From positions 1 through 64,000 of the forward strand of contig DDET01000015.1 of assembly GCA_002336915.1 (NCBI GenBank): a stretch of DNA of 64,000 bases, in the 5' to 3' direction. Position 1 is the stretch's first letter; each line of letters opens with the position of its first letter. The DNA comes from Bacteroidetes bacterium UBA1947 (GTDB taxonomy: Bacteria; Bacteroidota; Bacteroidia; Chitinophagales; Chitinophagaceae). Positions 1-9,373 of the stretch are shown piece by piece. A program made the position numbers and the translations under genes. The notes below the pieces were generated by a model that was not told where the DNA came from, searched no databases, and worked only from the letters and a program-made list of their open reading frames with translations.

Positions 1-50
1 TGTAAGGTTTTTTCAGGACTAGACAATATCTTTTGTCTGAATCAGTCCAC

Positions 51-88
51 CCCTCTTTCTTGCCGCCCGCATGGCTAGCCAAAGAGGG
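51..88. repeat. Inverted repeat with nested palindrome
   Basis: CCCTCTTT at 51-58 is the exact inverse of AAAGAGGG at 81-88. The loop holds a second palindrome, TGGCTAGCCA, at 72-81. It lies in the gene-free first 285 bases, just before a 33-bp sequence that recurs near 44 kb, so it may be part of a dispersed non-coding element. No T-run follows, so I do not call it a terminator. Confidence 0.5.
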
Positions 89-110
89 AGTTGAATTTTT
101 GGCCAACAAG

Positions 111-143
111 GCAAGATACGAAACGGGGAGGGGGTGCTCCAAA
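111..143 (+). repeat. Dispersed repeat, copy 1
   Basis: The 33 bases beginning GCAAGATACGAAACGGGGAG recur at 43986-44018 with two substitutions. Both copies are intergenic and lie upstream of a T9SS cargo gene on the + strand. The flanking bases differ, so the match ends sharply. Function unknown. Confidence 0.6.
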
Positions 144-223
144 AAATGGGGATAAGTAGTCATGAAATTATAAATTTTTAATTTGAATGGTTAGGTAACG
201 ATAATATAATTTTAAAAAACACA

Positions 224-251
224 TTGTCGTATAGGTTGATTTGTATATTTG
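224..251 (+). promoter_or_regulatory. Bacteroidota-type promoter of the first NHL gene
   Basis: TTG at 224-226, a 17-base spacer and TATATTTG at 244-251 fit the Bacteroidota -33/-7 promoter pattern (TTTG and TAnnTTTG). The start codon follows at 286, giving a leader of about 28 bases. The same TTG-N17-TATATTTG arrangement occurs at 57534-57561 before a paralogue. Confidence 0.5.
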
Positions 252-285
252 GTACAATTCCTAAATATCCTTAAAAAGTCTTTGT

Positions 286-2973
286 ATGAAAAAACTTGTA
301 TGCTCTTTATGTTTTATCGTAGCGGCGATGTGGACAAATGCAACCAGCGCGCAGATAGGCACAATTTCTACATTTGCGCCACTCACGGCGTGTAATATAA
401 CCGTAGACAATAATGGGAATGTGTACCATGGCAGCGGTAGTAGCGTTTACCGTGTGGATTCAGGCGGCAATCAAACCCTTGTGGCAGGTGGCGGTTTAAC
501 ATATGGAGATGGAGGTCTAGCTACTGCTGCCCAATTGATAAGCGCTGTTAAAGTGGCCTTCGATGGCGCAGGAAATATGTATATATGTGACAAAGGATAT
601 GGTGTAATCCGAAAAGTGAATACTGCTGGTATTATATCCACCGTAGCTGGAAGCCATACATTGGGAGCCGGTTATACGGGTGACGGCGGACCTGCAACTG
701 CGGCGAGATTGAATTGTGACTATATATGCCTGGACGCCGCATCAAACTTATACATTGCGGATGAGACTGATTTTGTTATCCGTAAGGTGAATACCTCTGG
801 CATCATTACAACGGTAGCCGGCAATGGCACCAACATCTATAGTGGAGACGGAGGTCCAGCTACGAGCGCCGGGTTAGCAGTTGCTTGTTGCAATGGTGCC
901 AACAACTTTGGTATTATGACAGATATATCAGGCAACCTGTACATAACAGACGCTGTTAACTATCGGGTGCGAAAGGTGAATACGGCAGGTATTATCTCCA
1001 CCTTTGCCGGTAATGGCATGACAGGCCAAGGCGGCGATGGCGGTCCGGCGGCGTCGGCACATGTGTATTTTCCCCAAGGTATGGCAAAAGATCTTGCAGG
1101 GAACTTGTATATAGCAGAATGGCAAAATTGCGTACTTGCCGCCGTTAATACAGCGGGGATATATTATACCGTAGCGGGGAATTATACTATTAGTTTTAGC
1201 GGCGATGGCGGAGATGCGACCGCTGCGGGAATGAATGCTGTATCTGATGTTGCAATCGCGCCCAATGGAGATATTTATATTTCCGATTGCCATAACGGCC
1301 GTATTCGGAAAGTAATAGCGTCGCCGAGCTTTTCGACTGATAGTTTTTCGGTTTACGTTAATCATGGTTGCAGTGGGCCGGCAGTAAGTGTATATACTCA
1401 TTCGTATGTGGCAGGAATGCATGTTAAGGCCTATTTTGGGGATGGCATTGTGCCTGTTGACTCGGCAATAGTAAGCGGTAATAATGGTGGCTACGCATTA
1501 ATAAACCATTCGTATGCGGCCACGGGTACCTATTCCGTGCGGCTGGTGTTGTATAATGGCAATACAAAACTGGATTCGTTGCATTTTACCTACGACAATA
1601 TTTTTTGCAGTACTACTTCTGTGCAATTTTATAATGATGCCAATAGTAATTGTATAAAAGACGCGACAGAAAGTAATTCGCAACAACCTGTGCTGGTGCA
1701 GGTAGATTCGAACAATGTACATGTAGATACAATATCTGCTACCAGTGGATTTTATTACACCGCTTATGGCAATGCCGGCGATGTGTATAAATTTAAAGTA
1801 TTAACTGCACCAGCGGGTATGCAGACAGCCTGTCCTGCAAACGGTTCGATAACGACTACGCTGCCCTCTGGTACAACAGCGACGCAGTACATAGGCTTTA
1901 GTTGCATTAACGGAAATAACTTTGACTTGTCGGCCGAGGCTGTGATACCTGTAGTAGGTATACATGACCAATGGGGTAATATCTACGTACGTAATAATTT
2001 TTGTACGCCTACCAACGCCACCGTTACTTTGAATTTTAGTCCGAAGTATGTATACAATGCCGGTTGGGCCCATCCAACCCCTACGTCAGTTAATGGCAGC
2101 AGTATTACCTGGAACTTAACGAGCTTAAGCGCCAGCGACCAGAGTCCCACTGACCTATATTTTGCTATATGGGATAATCCCGCGACGGGCCTTTTAACTG
2201 TTGGCGATACTGTTCAGTGTCATGTAACAGTGACACCTACAGCAGGTGATTCCGACCCGACCAACAATAGTATAGTGATACATGATACCGTGAAAGGTTC
2301 CTGCGACCCCAACCTAATGGAGGTGAGCCCTGAAGGTGGCATAGCGCCGGGTACGCAATTGAAATACCGGATTGAATTTGAGAACGTGGGTAATGACACT
2401 GCGTTCAATATCTATGTTCTGGATACATTGCCAAACGAGGTGGATGCTAATAGTATGCGGATAGTGAGCAGTACACATCCTATGTATGTATCGCCATATG
2501 GTGATGGGGCGCATAATATCGTGAAGTTCGATTTCCCGCATATCAACCTACTGGACAGCTCACACCATGAAGCATGTACCGGAACCTTTAGCTATACGAT
2601 CAAGACAAAAACAGGACTGCCGTTTGGCACTTTGATAGACCACCGCGCAGGAATATATTTTGATGATAATGGATTGGTGTTGACGAATACTGTGGAAAAT
2701 ATGATAGGCTGGCCCTCTGACGTGGCTACCGTTAATAAAGGAGATGGACTTGAGCTGTATCCTAACCCCGCCAATAACGAACTAACTATTAAGACTGAGA
2801 AGGGTTTGTATAGTTCTTGCACTGTGATGAATGGTTTGGGGCAGGTGGTGATGAAAATGCAGATGAATGGCGCTGAGACGAAGCTGAATGTGAAGGCGTT
2901 GGCAGCGGGGATGTATTATGTGAATATGGTGGGGGATAAGGGGAGTGTGGTGAGGAAGTTTGTGAAGAAGTGA
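286..2973 (+). CDS. NHL-repeat T9SS cargo protein (pair 1, first gene)
   Basis: Predicted secreted surface protein of 895 residues. A signal peptide (residues 1-22, ending SAQ) precedes about six NHL-type beta-propeller repeats (roughly 25-345) with recurring GDGGPAT and IRKVNTxGIIxTVAGN motifs. A PKD-like region follows (350-430), then a YNDANSNC segment near 448 resembling SdrD-type linkers, a DUF11/DUF7619-like beta domain around 560-800 (conserved CDPN near 672), and a T9SS type A sorting domain starting at LYPNPA near 823 and ending in FVKK. The C-terminal half closely matches three other proteins here (at 3096, 57665 and 60208). NHL propellers usually bind protein or carbohydrate; the ligand is unknown. 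The domain order is clear, the role is inferred. Confidence 0.85.
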   Translation: MKKLVCSLCFIVAAMWTNATSAQIGTISTFAPLTACNITVDNNGNVYHGSGSSVYRVDSGGNQTLVAGGGLTYGDGGLATAAQLISAVKVAFDGAGNMYICDKGYGVIRKVNTAGIISTVAGSHTLGAGYTGDGGPATAARLNCDYICLDAASNLYIADETDFVIRKVNTSGIITTVAGNGTNIYSGDGGPATSAGLAVACCNGANNFGIMTDISGNLYITDAVNYRVRKVNTAGIISTFAGNGMTGQGGDGGPAASAHVYFPQGMAKDLAGNLYIAEWQNCVLAAVNTAGIYYTVAGNYTISFSGDGGDATAAGMNAVSDVAIAPNGDIYISDCHNGRIRKVIASPSFSTDSFSVYVNHGCSGPAVSVYTHSYVAGMHVKAYFGDGIVPVDSAIVSGNNGGYALINHSYAATGTYSVRLVLYNGNTKLDSLHFTYDNIFCSTTSVQFYNDANSNCIKDATESNSQQPVLVQVDSNNVHVDTISATSGFYYTAYGNAGDVYKFKVLTAPAGMQTACPANGSITTTLPSGTTATQYIGFSCINGNNFDLSAEAVIPVVGIHDQWGNIYVRNNFCTPTNATVTLNFSPKYVYNAGWAHPTPTSVNGSSITWNLTSLSASDQSPTDLYFAIWDNPATGLLTVGDTVQCHVTVTPTAGDSDPTNNSIVIHDTVKGSCDPNLMEVSPEGGIAPGTQLKYRIEFENVGNDTAFNIYVLDTLPNEVDANSMRIVSSTHPMYVSPYGDGAHNIVKFDFPHINLLDSSHHEACTGTFSYTIKTKTGLPFGTLIDHRAGIYFDDNGLVLTNTVENMIGWPSDVATVNKGDGLELYPNPANNELTIKTEKGLYSSCTVMNGLGQVVMKMQMNGAETKLNVKALAAGMYYVNMVGDKGSVVRKFVKK

Positions 2974-3008
2974 AGTTTTAGTTGGCTTGCCATAGAAGCC
3001 CAAAATGT

Positions 3009-3044
3009 TACCATACACTAAATGATAATTACCATTTACTAAAC
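3009..3044. promoter_or_regulatory. Paired 21-bp-spaced ACTAAA element, copy 1
   Basis: Two direct repeats of the form TTACCATnnACTAAA put ACTAAA at 3017 and 3038, exactly 21 bases apart. A 36-bp alignment with 60054-60089 matches at 27 positions. An inverted copy, TTTAGTG, lies at about 3076-3082. Read on the reverse strand the unit is GTTTAGTnnATGG. Paired 9-bp sites about two helical turns apart are typical of LytTR-family regulators. The element is seen directly; the regulator is inferred. Confidence 0.55.
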
Positions 3045-3095
3045 AGCCATATTAATAATCACTATTATTTGATTATTTAGTGTAAAATCTAAAGC

Positions 3096-5735
3096 ATGAA
3101 ATATACTTACAACCTATTAAGCGCAATCTTCATTTGTTTGGCCTGCTCCACGATCGGAAGGGCACAAGGCACAGTTATTACCATTGGCGGCACGGGTGTG
3201 CACGGTTATTCGGGCGACAATGGCCCGGCGGTAAACGCAATGCTAGGTTATACTTACGGCGTTAGCAGCGATGGGAACGGCAACGTTTATTTTGGCGACC
3301 AGGATAACAAGCGGTTTCGTAAGATAAGCGCTGTTACGGGTATTATCACCACAGTAGGTGGTACAGGTATAAGTGGTGACAGCGGTGATGGTGGCCCCGG
3401 GTACAATGCCCAAATAGGCAGCGCCGGCGGGATACACGTAACCGCCACAGGTAATTTGTTCTTTACAGACTGGGGACGACTGAGGAGGATAGACGGGCAG
3501 ACCGGCATTATGACAACCTGCGTAGCTTCGGTGGCTACCGCTTCGCAAGGTGTAATGATGGATAGCGTAGGTAATGTTTTCTTTTCCGGCGTTATGGCCC
3601 AGACCAGGGTGGTAGACACCGTAACGGGCGTTGTAACGGTTATAGCCGGGAACGGTGTCACGACACTATCCAGTGGTGATGGCGGATTGGCAACTAGTGC
3701 GGGAATTGTTGGCACCGGAATGGCGATGGACCCGGCGGGCAATCTATACATAGCAGACGATTACAACCATAATATAAGGAGGGTGGATCACGCTACCGGT
3801 ATAATAACAACGGTTGCAGGGATAGCGGGCAATCCCGGACATACGGGCGATGGCGGGCCTGCTACCAGCGCGACCCTAAAAAATCCGGTGAATGTGGCCA
3901 TTACTGCAACAGGTGACTTACTGATAGCAGACCAGGCCGGCGGGATAAGGAAAGTGGATGCAAATACCGGCATCATAACCAAGGTGGTAAATGATACAGT
4001 GAATTATATGCACCTGGATGAGTTTGGGAACGTTTTTTATTCATCGAATAATAAAATAAAGAAAGCATTAGGTGTTGCTCCTACTATTACAAGCGCGGCT
4101 GATAGCTTTTCGCTGAGTGCAGCGAGTAGCTGTAACGGTTACCAACTGACCTTATTCAAAAATCATTTCGTGGCCGGGGAGCACCTGATCATAGACTACG
4201 GAGATAACACCGGGACTGTTGATTCAACGTTCACCAATATGAACGGAGCTGCGGTGTCGGTTGTTAATCATGCTTATTCCACTACGGGTACATACACCGT
4301 AAACCTGAAATTATATAACGGCGCTACATTGCTGGATTCGCTTGATTATACCGTTAACCAGACGTTTTGCCATACAGCCTATGTGGAGTTTTATTATGAC
4401 GCGGATAGCAGTTGTACCAAAGACTATAACGAACATGGATTCATGGCACCGGTGCTGGTTGAGGTAGATTCTAATAATGTGATCGTAGATACAATATCGG
4501 CGACAAGCGGCCTGTACTATACCGCAACCGGCAATAACGGTGATGTGTACGAGTTCAAAGTAATATCGATGCCGGTGGGTGTGGCAACAACATGCCCTGC
4601 AAATGGCATTGTGAGTGTTACCCTACAGGACGCAAATGTTTTCGATCCGCTGCTGATAGGATTTAATTGTACGAGTCCGGCTAATTTTGACCTTTCTGTG
4701 GACGGGATTGTACACGAGACCAGGCCATGGGGGCAGAGAGGAACTGCTTTTGGACGGAACGAACTTGACTGCCTGCCCGTGAATGCTGTGGTGACTTTGA
4801 ACTATAGTCCGCACTATGCATACCAGGGGACTGCCAACCCGGTGCCTACTACCGTGGCCGGCAATAGCATTAGCTGGAACCTTGCGGCCCTTGCGGGTAA
4901 TAATATATACCCGGAAGCGCTGTACTATGAACTGGAGGACGCGGTGGGCAATCCGCCCATGCTGGGAGATACAGTGCAAACGTATATTACAATAACACCT
5001 ACAGCAGGTGATGCCAATACCGTAAATAACTCGATCTTGCTAAGTGATACGGTCAGGTCATCGTGGGACCCGAATATAATGGAAGTGACGCCAAAGGGGA
5101 ATATTACCGCAGGTACGCAACTGACGTACCGGATAGAGTTTGAGAATGTGGGTAATGATACTGCGCATAATATCCATGTGCAGGACACTTTGCCAAGTGG
5201 TGTGGATGTGAACAGCATCCGCATTGTTTCGGCCACACACGAGATGTATGTATCGCCATACAAGAGCGGGAACTATAACATAGTTAAGTTCGATTTTCCC
5301 GGTATAAACCTGCTGGATAGCTCGCACCATGGTAAATGCACCGGTACGTTTAGCTATACCATCAATACAAAAACAGGCTTGCCTTTCGGTACTTTAATAG
5401 ACCATAGCGTGGGTATTTATTTTGATGCTAACGAGGTAGTGCAGACCAATATGGTAGAAAACATGATTGGCTGGCCGGCAAGCGTGGCTAATGCAGGAAG
5501 CACGGATAAAATAGGTTTATACCCGAATCCCGCAACTGATGAGCTGACCATTGTAACAGGTATGGGCATGTACAACTATTGCACTATTACAAACAATATG
5601 GGACAGGTGGTGATGCAACAGCAACTGAACGGTGCACAAACAAAACTAAATGTGAAAGCCCTAGGTGCCGGCATGTATTATATTAATATGGTGGGAGACA
5701 GGGGTAACGTAGTGAGGAAATTTGTAAAACAATAA
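3096..5735 (+). CDS. NHL-repeat T9SS cargo protein (pair 1, second gene)
   Basis: Predicted secreted protein of 879 residues, a full-length paralogue of the gene 122 bases upstream. It has a signal peptide (1-23, ending GRAQ), NHL repeats with GDGGPATSA and TGIITTVAG motifs (about 25-330), a PKD-like region, a YYDADSSC segment near 432, a DUF11/DUF7619-like domain with WDPN near 657 (paralogues have CDPN), and a type A sorting domain from LYPNPA near 807. The intergenic region lacks a terminator but carries the paired ACTAAA element, so this gene probably has its own regulated promoter. Secretion by T9SS is well supported; function and ligand are unknown. Confidence 0.85.
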   Translation: MKYTYNLLSAIFICLACSTIGRAQGTVITIGGTGVHGYSGDNGPAVNAMLGYTYGVSSDGNGNVYFGDQDNKRFRKISAVTGIITTVGGTGISGDSGDGGPGYNAQIGSAGGIHVTATGNLFFTDWGRLRRIDGQTGIMTTCVASVATASQGVMMDSVGNVFFSGVMAQTRVVDTVTGVVTVIAGNGVTTLSSGDGGLATSAGIVGTGMAMDPAGNLYIADDYNHNIRRVDHATGIITTVAGIAGNPGHTGDGGPATSATLKNPVNVAITATGDLLIADQAGGIRKVDANTGIITKVVNDTVNYMHLDEFGNVFYSSNNKIKKALGVAPTITSAADSFSLSAASSCNGYQLTLFKNHFVAGEHLIIDYGDNTGTVDSTFTNMNGAAVSVVNHAYSTTGTYTVNLKLYNGATLLDSLDYTVNQTFCHTAYVEFYYDADSSCTKDYNEHGFMAPVLVEVDSNNVIVDTISATSGLYYTATGNNGDVYEFKVISMPVGVATTCPANGIVSVTLQDANVFDPLLIGFNCTSPANFDLSVDGIVHETRPWGQRGTAFGRNELDCLPVNAVVTLNYSPHYAYQGTANPVPTTVAGNSISWNLAALAGNNIYPEALYYELEDAVGNPPMLGDTVQTYITITPTAGDANTVNNSILLSDTVRSSWDPNIMEVTPKGNITAGTQLTYRIEFENVGNDTAHNIHVQDTLPSGVDVNSIRIVSATHEMYVSPYKSGNYNIVKFDFPGINLLDSSHHGKCTGTFSYTINTKTGLPFGTLIDHSVGIYFDANEVVQTNMVENMIGWPASVANAGSTDKIGLYPNPATDELTIVTGMGMYNYCTITNNMGQVVMQQQLNGAQTKLNVKALGAGMYYINMVGDRGNVVRKFVKQ

Positions 5736-5764
5736 GCCCGGATACCCAAAAGACTAAAAAATTT

Positions 5765-5791
5765 AAAGCCGGCGAAATGCCGGCTTTTTTG
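5765..5791 (+). terminator. Intrinsic terminator after the NHL pair
   Basis: AAAGCCGGC (5765-5773) and GCCGGCTTT (5779-5787) form a 9-bp stem with a GAAAT loop, followed by a T-run. It lies 30 bases after the stop codon of the second NHL gene. Confidence 0.85.
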
Positions 5792-5903
5792 TTCTGAACC
5801 AGCAAGTAGGATATTGCTTATTTTTGGTTCTTATTGCATTGTAAAAATCACAATTAATAGTGCCGCTGATTATTTACAATCTTTGCGAAATAAAGTGATA
5901 AGT

Positions 5904-6347
5904 ATGGAAACCAAAATTGATATCCAGCAATTGGAACCCGAAGCATACAAGATAATGCTGGAATTTGAAAAGTACCTGGCAAGAACAAAACTTGGGAAAC
6001 TGCAACGCGAACTGATCAAAATAAGAGCGTCGCAGATTAATGGCTGCGCCTACTGCCTGAATATGCATACCCGCGATGCACGTAAATATGGCGAGACGGA
6101 GCAGCGGATATATACCTTGAGCGCATGGCGGGATACACCTTATTTTACCGAAGAGGAACAGGCCTTGCTGGCCTTAACAGAAGAGGTCACGCTGATATCA
6201 AATCATGTGTCTGCAGCGACAAAACAACGAGCAATAGATGTGATAGGCGAGCAGGGACTTGCCCAGGCCATTATGGCCATTGTTATCATAAACTCATGGA
6301 ACAGGATAAGCATCGCAAGTGGTAGTCAGCCACCCTTAGATCAATAA
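5904..6347 (+). CDS. Carboxymuconolactone decarboxylase / AhpD-like protein
   Basis: A 147-residue all-helical protein of the carboxymuconolactone decarboxylase superfamily. The redox-type motif CAYCLNMH is at residues 48-55, matching the CxxC...H site of AhpD-like proteins, which reduce peroxiredoxins or act as peroxidases. The start at 5904 (METKID) fits the family's N-terminus; an upstream in-frame ATG at 5814 would add 30 unrelated residues. A near-consensus -7 element (AATCTTTG, 5877-5884) precedes it. The substrate cannot be told from sequence. It converges on the EF-G-like gene across a strong hairpin. Confidence 0.8.
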   Translation: METKIDIQQLEPEAYKIMLEFEKYLARTKLGKLQRELIKIRASQINGCAYCLNMHTRDARKYGETEQRIYTLSAWRDTPYFTEEEQALLALTEEVTLISNHVSAATKQRAIDVIGEQGLAQAIMAIVIINSWNRISIASGSQPPLDQ

Positions 6348-6357
6348 TTAGTCGGGA

Positions 6358-6393
6358 AGACATTCATCGCTATATTCATGGCGATGAATGTCT
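6358..6393. terminator. Hairpin between convergent genes
   Basis: A perfect 13-bp stem (6358-6370 with 6381-6393, containing GACATTCATCGC) encloses a 10-base loop between two convergent genes ending at 6347 and 6403. It lacks a clear U-tract on either strand, so a terminating or mRNA-stabilising role is likely but unproven. Confidence 0.55.
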
Positions 6394-6402
6394 ACGATCT
6401 GC

Positions 6403-8541
6403 TTATGCTTCAGTAAGCTCTACGTTCTCTTTGCTGTACGATTCGGTAAGTTTGCGCTGCAGTTCAGGCGAAACAGGAGCGTAATGATCAAACTTCATAT
6501 GAAAACGGGCACGGCCCTGAGTGAGGCTGCGAAGCGTGGATGCATATTGATACATTTCTGCATGCGGTACTTTGGCTTTAATAACCGTAAAATGGCCCTC
6601 AGTATCAAATCCTTCTACCATGCCCCTGCGCATCTGGAGGTCGCCCATGATATTGCCTGTGAGGTCATCGGGTGATAATATTTCCACGGCATATATGGGT
6701 TCCATGAGTTGCGGGTTGGCTTGCTGGAAGGCATCCCGAAAAGCCATAGTACCAGCGATCTTAAAGGCCATATCATTACTGTCGACCGCATGCATCTTCC
6801 CGTCGAAGACGCTCACCCGAACATCGCGTACGTAAGAGCCTGTGAGCGGACCACGATTCATTTTCTCCATGATACCCTTAAGTATAGACGGCAGGAAACG
6901 CTGGTCGATGACACCACCAACTATGCAGTTATAATATACCAGTTTGCCTCCCCATGGCAGTGTTACTTCTTCCCTGCCACGAACTGTGAGCCCTGCGGGA
7001 TCAGGCATACCCTCCTGCCATGGTTCTATCCTTATAGAAACCTCGCCAAACTGGCCTGCACCACCTGATTGTTTCTTATGCCTGTAGCTTGCTTCGGCTT
7101 TTCCTTTTATCGTTTCGCGGTAAGCAATTTTAGGCTTCATATAGAGTACATCGAGATGATAGATGTGCTCGAGCTTCCATTTTATGACAGCAAGGTGCAT
7201 ATCGCCCTGGCAATGCAGTAAGGTTTGTCCCAGCTCTGCCGATACCTCTACAGAAAGGGTAGGGTCTTCTTCTTTCAACTGGTGCAAGGCGGATGCTAAT
7301 TTTTCCTCTTCACCTTTCTTGCTATTGGCTATGGCAATGCTCATCCTTGGTTCAGGAAAGACGATCGGTTGCAAATCTATTTGTTTGCCTTTTTCGTGCA
7401 GGGTGTTGTTCACGTGTGTATTGCGTAGTTTCAGCGTGGCACCAATATCTCCCGCTACGAGTTCAGGCACAGGATTGCGCTTGTTGCCTTCCAACACAAA
7501 AAGCTGATTTAGCTTTTCGGTAACTCCCGTTGTTTCATTTACCAATTCCATCCCGCTCTTTACGGTGCCTGAAAAAACCTTGAAAAAGCTAAGCTCTCCT
7601 ATATGTGGTTCGTTCACTGTTTTGTAAATGAATATGCAGACAGGACCTTTGCTATCGCAAGGCAAGTTGTCGCCATTTTTTGTTGTTTGCGGGGGCATTT
7701 CATTTGCAGGAGGGCATACGTTATCTATGTATCCCATCAGGCGGGCTACACCCCTGTTTTGTAAAGCAGAAGCGCAAAAAACTGGAAACAGATCGTGCCG
7801 CGCCATCGAGATATGCAGACCTTGTTTCATTTCGTCTTCGGAAAGCTCGCCCTGGTCAAAATATTTTTCCATCAGTCCCACGTCGTTCGAGGCTATAGCT
7901 TCTATAAGTTCTTTGTGTAGCGTTTCAGCCCTTTGTCTTTCAGCAGCTGGGATATCCAGTTTTTCAGGCTTGCCTCCTTTGTCGGAATACTGGTACAATA
8001 CCATATTCAGTACATCAATAATTGCACTAAAGCCCGGCCCTGCATTAATAGGATATTGTACTATAACAACGTTGTTGCCAAAGTGACTCTTTGCTTCCTG
8101 TACTGTTTTATCAAAATCGGCCTTTGGATGATCGAGTTGGTTGACTAGAAATATCATAGGGGTTTTGAACTTTTCAGTATACTCCCATATGATATCTGTA
8201 CCTACTTCCACGTCTGTACTTGCGTTGAGCAGCATGACACCTGTATCTGCGACCCGCAACGCGCTAATCACTTCACCTGAGAAATCATCGTAGCCCGGTG
8301 TATCGAGAATATTTATTTTGTAGCCTCGCCAGTGGGTGTGCATCAGTTTTGAGAAAATGGAATTGCCACGTTCCTTTTCAAGATCGGTGTAATCACCAAC
8401 AGTGTTTCTTTCTTCTATACTTCCGCGCCGTTGAATAAGGCCTGCTTCAAAGAGCATACTTTCGGCCAGTGTCGTTTTGCCACTGCCGGAATGTCCCAGC
8501 AGTACAATGTTTTTTACATGTGCAGTATCAAGTCCGGACAT
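6403..8541 (-). CDS. EF-G-like translation factor, EF-G2 type, atypical G domain
   Basis: A 712-residue translation-factor GTPase with the domain order of elongation factor G: G domain (about 1-280), domain II, III, IV and V. The P-loop GHSGSGKTTL is intact (residues 16-25). Switch I reads EKERGNSI, where canonical EF-G has ERGITI. The G3 motif is DTPGYDDF (80-87), so the catalytic His of DTPGH is Tyr84. G4 is NQLD (134-137) rather than NKxD. It is therefore a paralogue, not the housekeeping fusA. The closest described type I know is the EF-G2 of Bacteroides, reported to support translocation without GTP hydrolysis during carbon limitation. It lies alone downstream of a MarR gene on the same strand, separated by 254 bases with no recognised gene or terminator. 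Confidence 0.85.
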   Translation of the reverse strand: MSGLDTAHVKNIVLLGHSGSGKTTLAESMLFEAGLIQRRGSIEERNTVGDYTDLEKERGNSIFSKLMHTHWRGYKINILDTPGYDDFSGEVISALRVADTGVMLLNASTDVEVGTDIIWEYTEKFKTPMIFLVNQLDHPKADFDKTVQEAKSHFGNNVVIVQYPINAGPGFSAIIDVLNMVLYQYSDKGGKPEKLDIPAAERQRAETLHKELIEAIASNDVGLMEKYFDQGELSEDEMKQGLHISMARHDLFPVFCASALQNRGVARLMGYIDNVCPPANEMPPQTTKNGDNLPCDSKGPVCIFIYKTVNEPHIGELSFFKVFSGTVKSGMELVNETTGVTEKLNQLFVLEGNKRNPVPELVAGDIGATLKLRNTHVNNTLHEKGKQIDLQPIVFPEPRMSIAIANSKKGEEEKLASALHQLKEEDPTLSVEVSAELGQTLLHCQGDMHLAVIKWKLEHIYHLDVLYMKPKIAYRETIKGKAEASYRHKKQSGGAGQFGEVSIRIEPWQEGMPDPAGLTVRGREEVTLPWGGKLVYYNCIVGGVIDQRFLPSILKGIMEKMNRGPLTGSYVRDVRVSVFDGKMHAVDSNDMAFKIAGTMAFRDAFQQANPQLMEPIYAVEILSPDDLTGNIMGDLQMRRGMVEGFDTEGHFTVIKAKVPHAEMYQYASTLRSLTQGRARFHMKFDHYAPVSPELQRKLTESYSKENVELTEA

Positions 8542-8795
8542 AACAATTGTTTTAAAAAGTTAAACAATGTGAATGCGCGGAGGCGATATATACCGGGTGG
8601 GGCGCGTCAAAAAATGCCAGTCGAAAAAGAGAGAATTAAAATGTAGTCCCCGCTGCACTCTATCTAACCTAAATTTAAAAAAGATAGTCTGAAATTCCTA
8701 TCCTTTGCGAAAAGTTGCTCAAAACCGTTTTGTAAAAATGTAGGGGGAATTGCAAATGCACAGGATGCACAAATATCGTTCCAGCAGAAATATTG

Positions 8796-9251
8796 TCAAT
8801 CGATCTTTCTCATTTTTTCTATAAGGTCGTTCAGCTTTTTTGCTTCATCGTTATTCAGGCCCATCACATTTGTATTTACGTCTTCTACTGCTTTGTTAGC
8901 AGTCTCAAGAAGTTGCAATCCTTTTTCTGTCAGGTTCATTATGGTTTCCCTTTTATCTTCTTTTGAGGTAGCCCTTTTCACCAGTTTCTTCGTAACGAGC
9001 CTGTCTGCGATGCGGGGCACATTGGAGTTCTTTTCCAGCATTCGGGATGCAATGTCTTTTACACACATATGCTCCGGATGCTTACCTTTCAATATTCTCA
9101 TTACGTTAAATTGTTCCGAGGTAATACCCGTCTCCTTGAGTGCCGCACTAATATGGCTTTTGAGCCAATAGGCGGTATACAAGATATTTAAACCCGCTTT
9201 GTGCGTTTCATCGGTAAACCTGGTGCTTTTTATGGCTTCTTCGAGTTTCAT
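8796..9251 (-). CDS. MarR-family transcriptional regulator
   Basis: A 151-residue winged-helix protein. The recognition-helix region (about residues 62-85, CVKDIASRMLEKNSNVPRIA) and the wing with KRATSKEDKRET are typical of MarR dimers, with flanking N- and C-terminal helices for dimerisation. Such proteins usually repress their own gene and a neighbour and are released by small phenolic or oxidising ligands. A 27-bp palindrome 28 bases upstream of its start is a good candidate for its own operator. Possible targets are the EF-G-like gene downstream and the Omp85 gene upstream, both on the same strand. Ligand unknown. Confidence 0.85.
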   Translation of the reverse strand: MKLEEAIKSTRFTDETHKAGLNILYTAYWLKSHISAALKETGITSEQFNVMRILKGKHPEHMCVKDIASRMLEKNSNVPRIADRLVTKKLVKRATSKEDKRETIMNLTEKGLQLLETANKAVEDVNTNVMGLNNDEAKKLNDLIEKMRKID

Positions 9252-9278
9252 TCGGATTTTTTTATAGGACCCCCTTTT

Positions 9279-9305
9279 GCAAATGTATCACGTGTATACA
9301 TTTGC
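9279..9305. promoter_or_regulatory. 27-bp palindrome, probable MarR operator
   Basis: GCAAATGTAT (9279-9288) and ATACATTTGC (9296-9305) are perfect 10-bp inverted arms around CACGTGT. Each arm contains TACATTTG, a match to the TAnnTTTG -7 element, one on each strand (9287-9280 on minus, 9297-9304 on plus). The minus-strand copy sits 29 bases before the MarR start codon, so binding here would block the promoter. The symmetry is seen directly; operator function is inferred from position. Confidence 0.65.
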
Positions 9306-9373
9306 AGGTCTATTTAATTATGGTGACATAGATTGATGGAATAATCCTTGTGCTTTGTAATATACTAAATATA

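Noticed and set aside
8431..8646. Small plus-strand gene upstream of the EF-G-like start
   Set aside because: It overlaps the EF-G-like N-terminus antisense and shows no family similarity.
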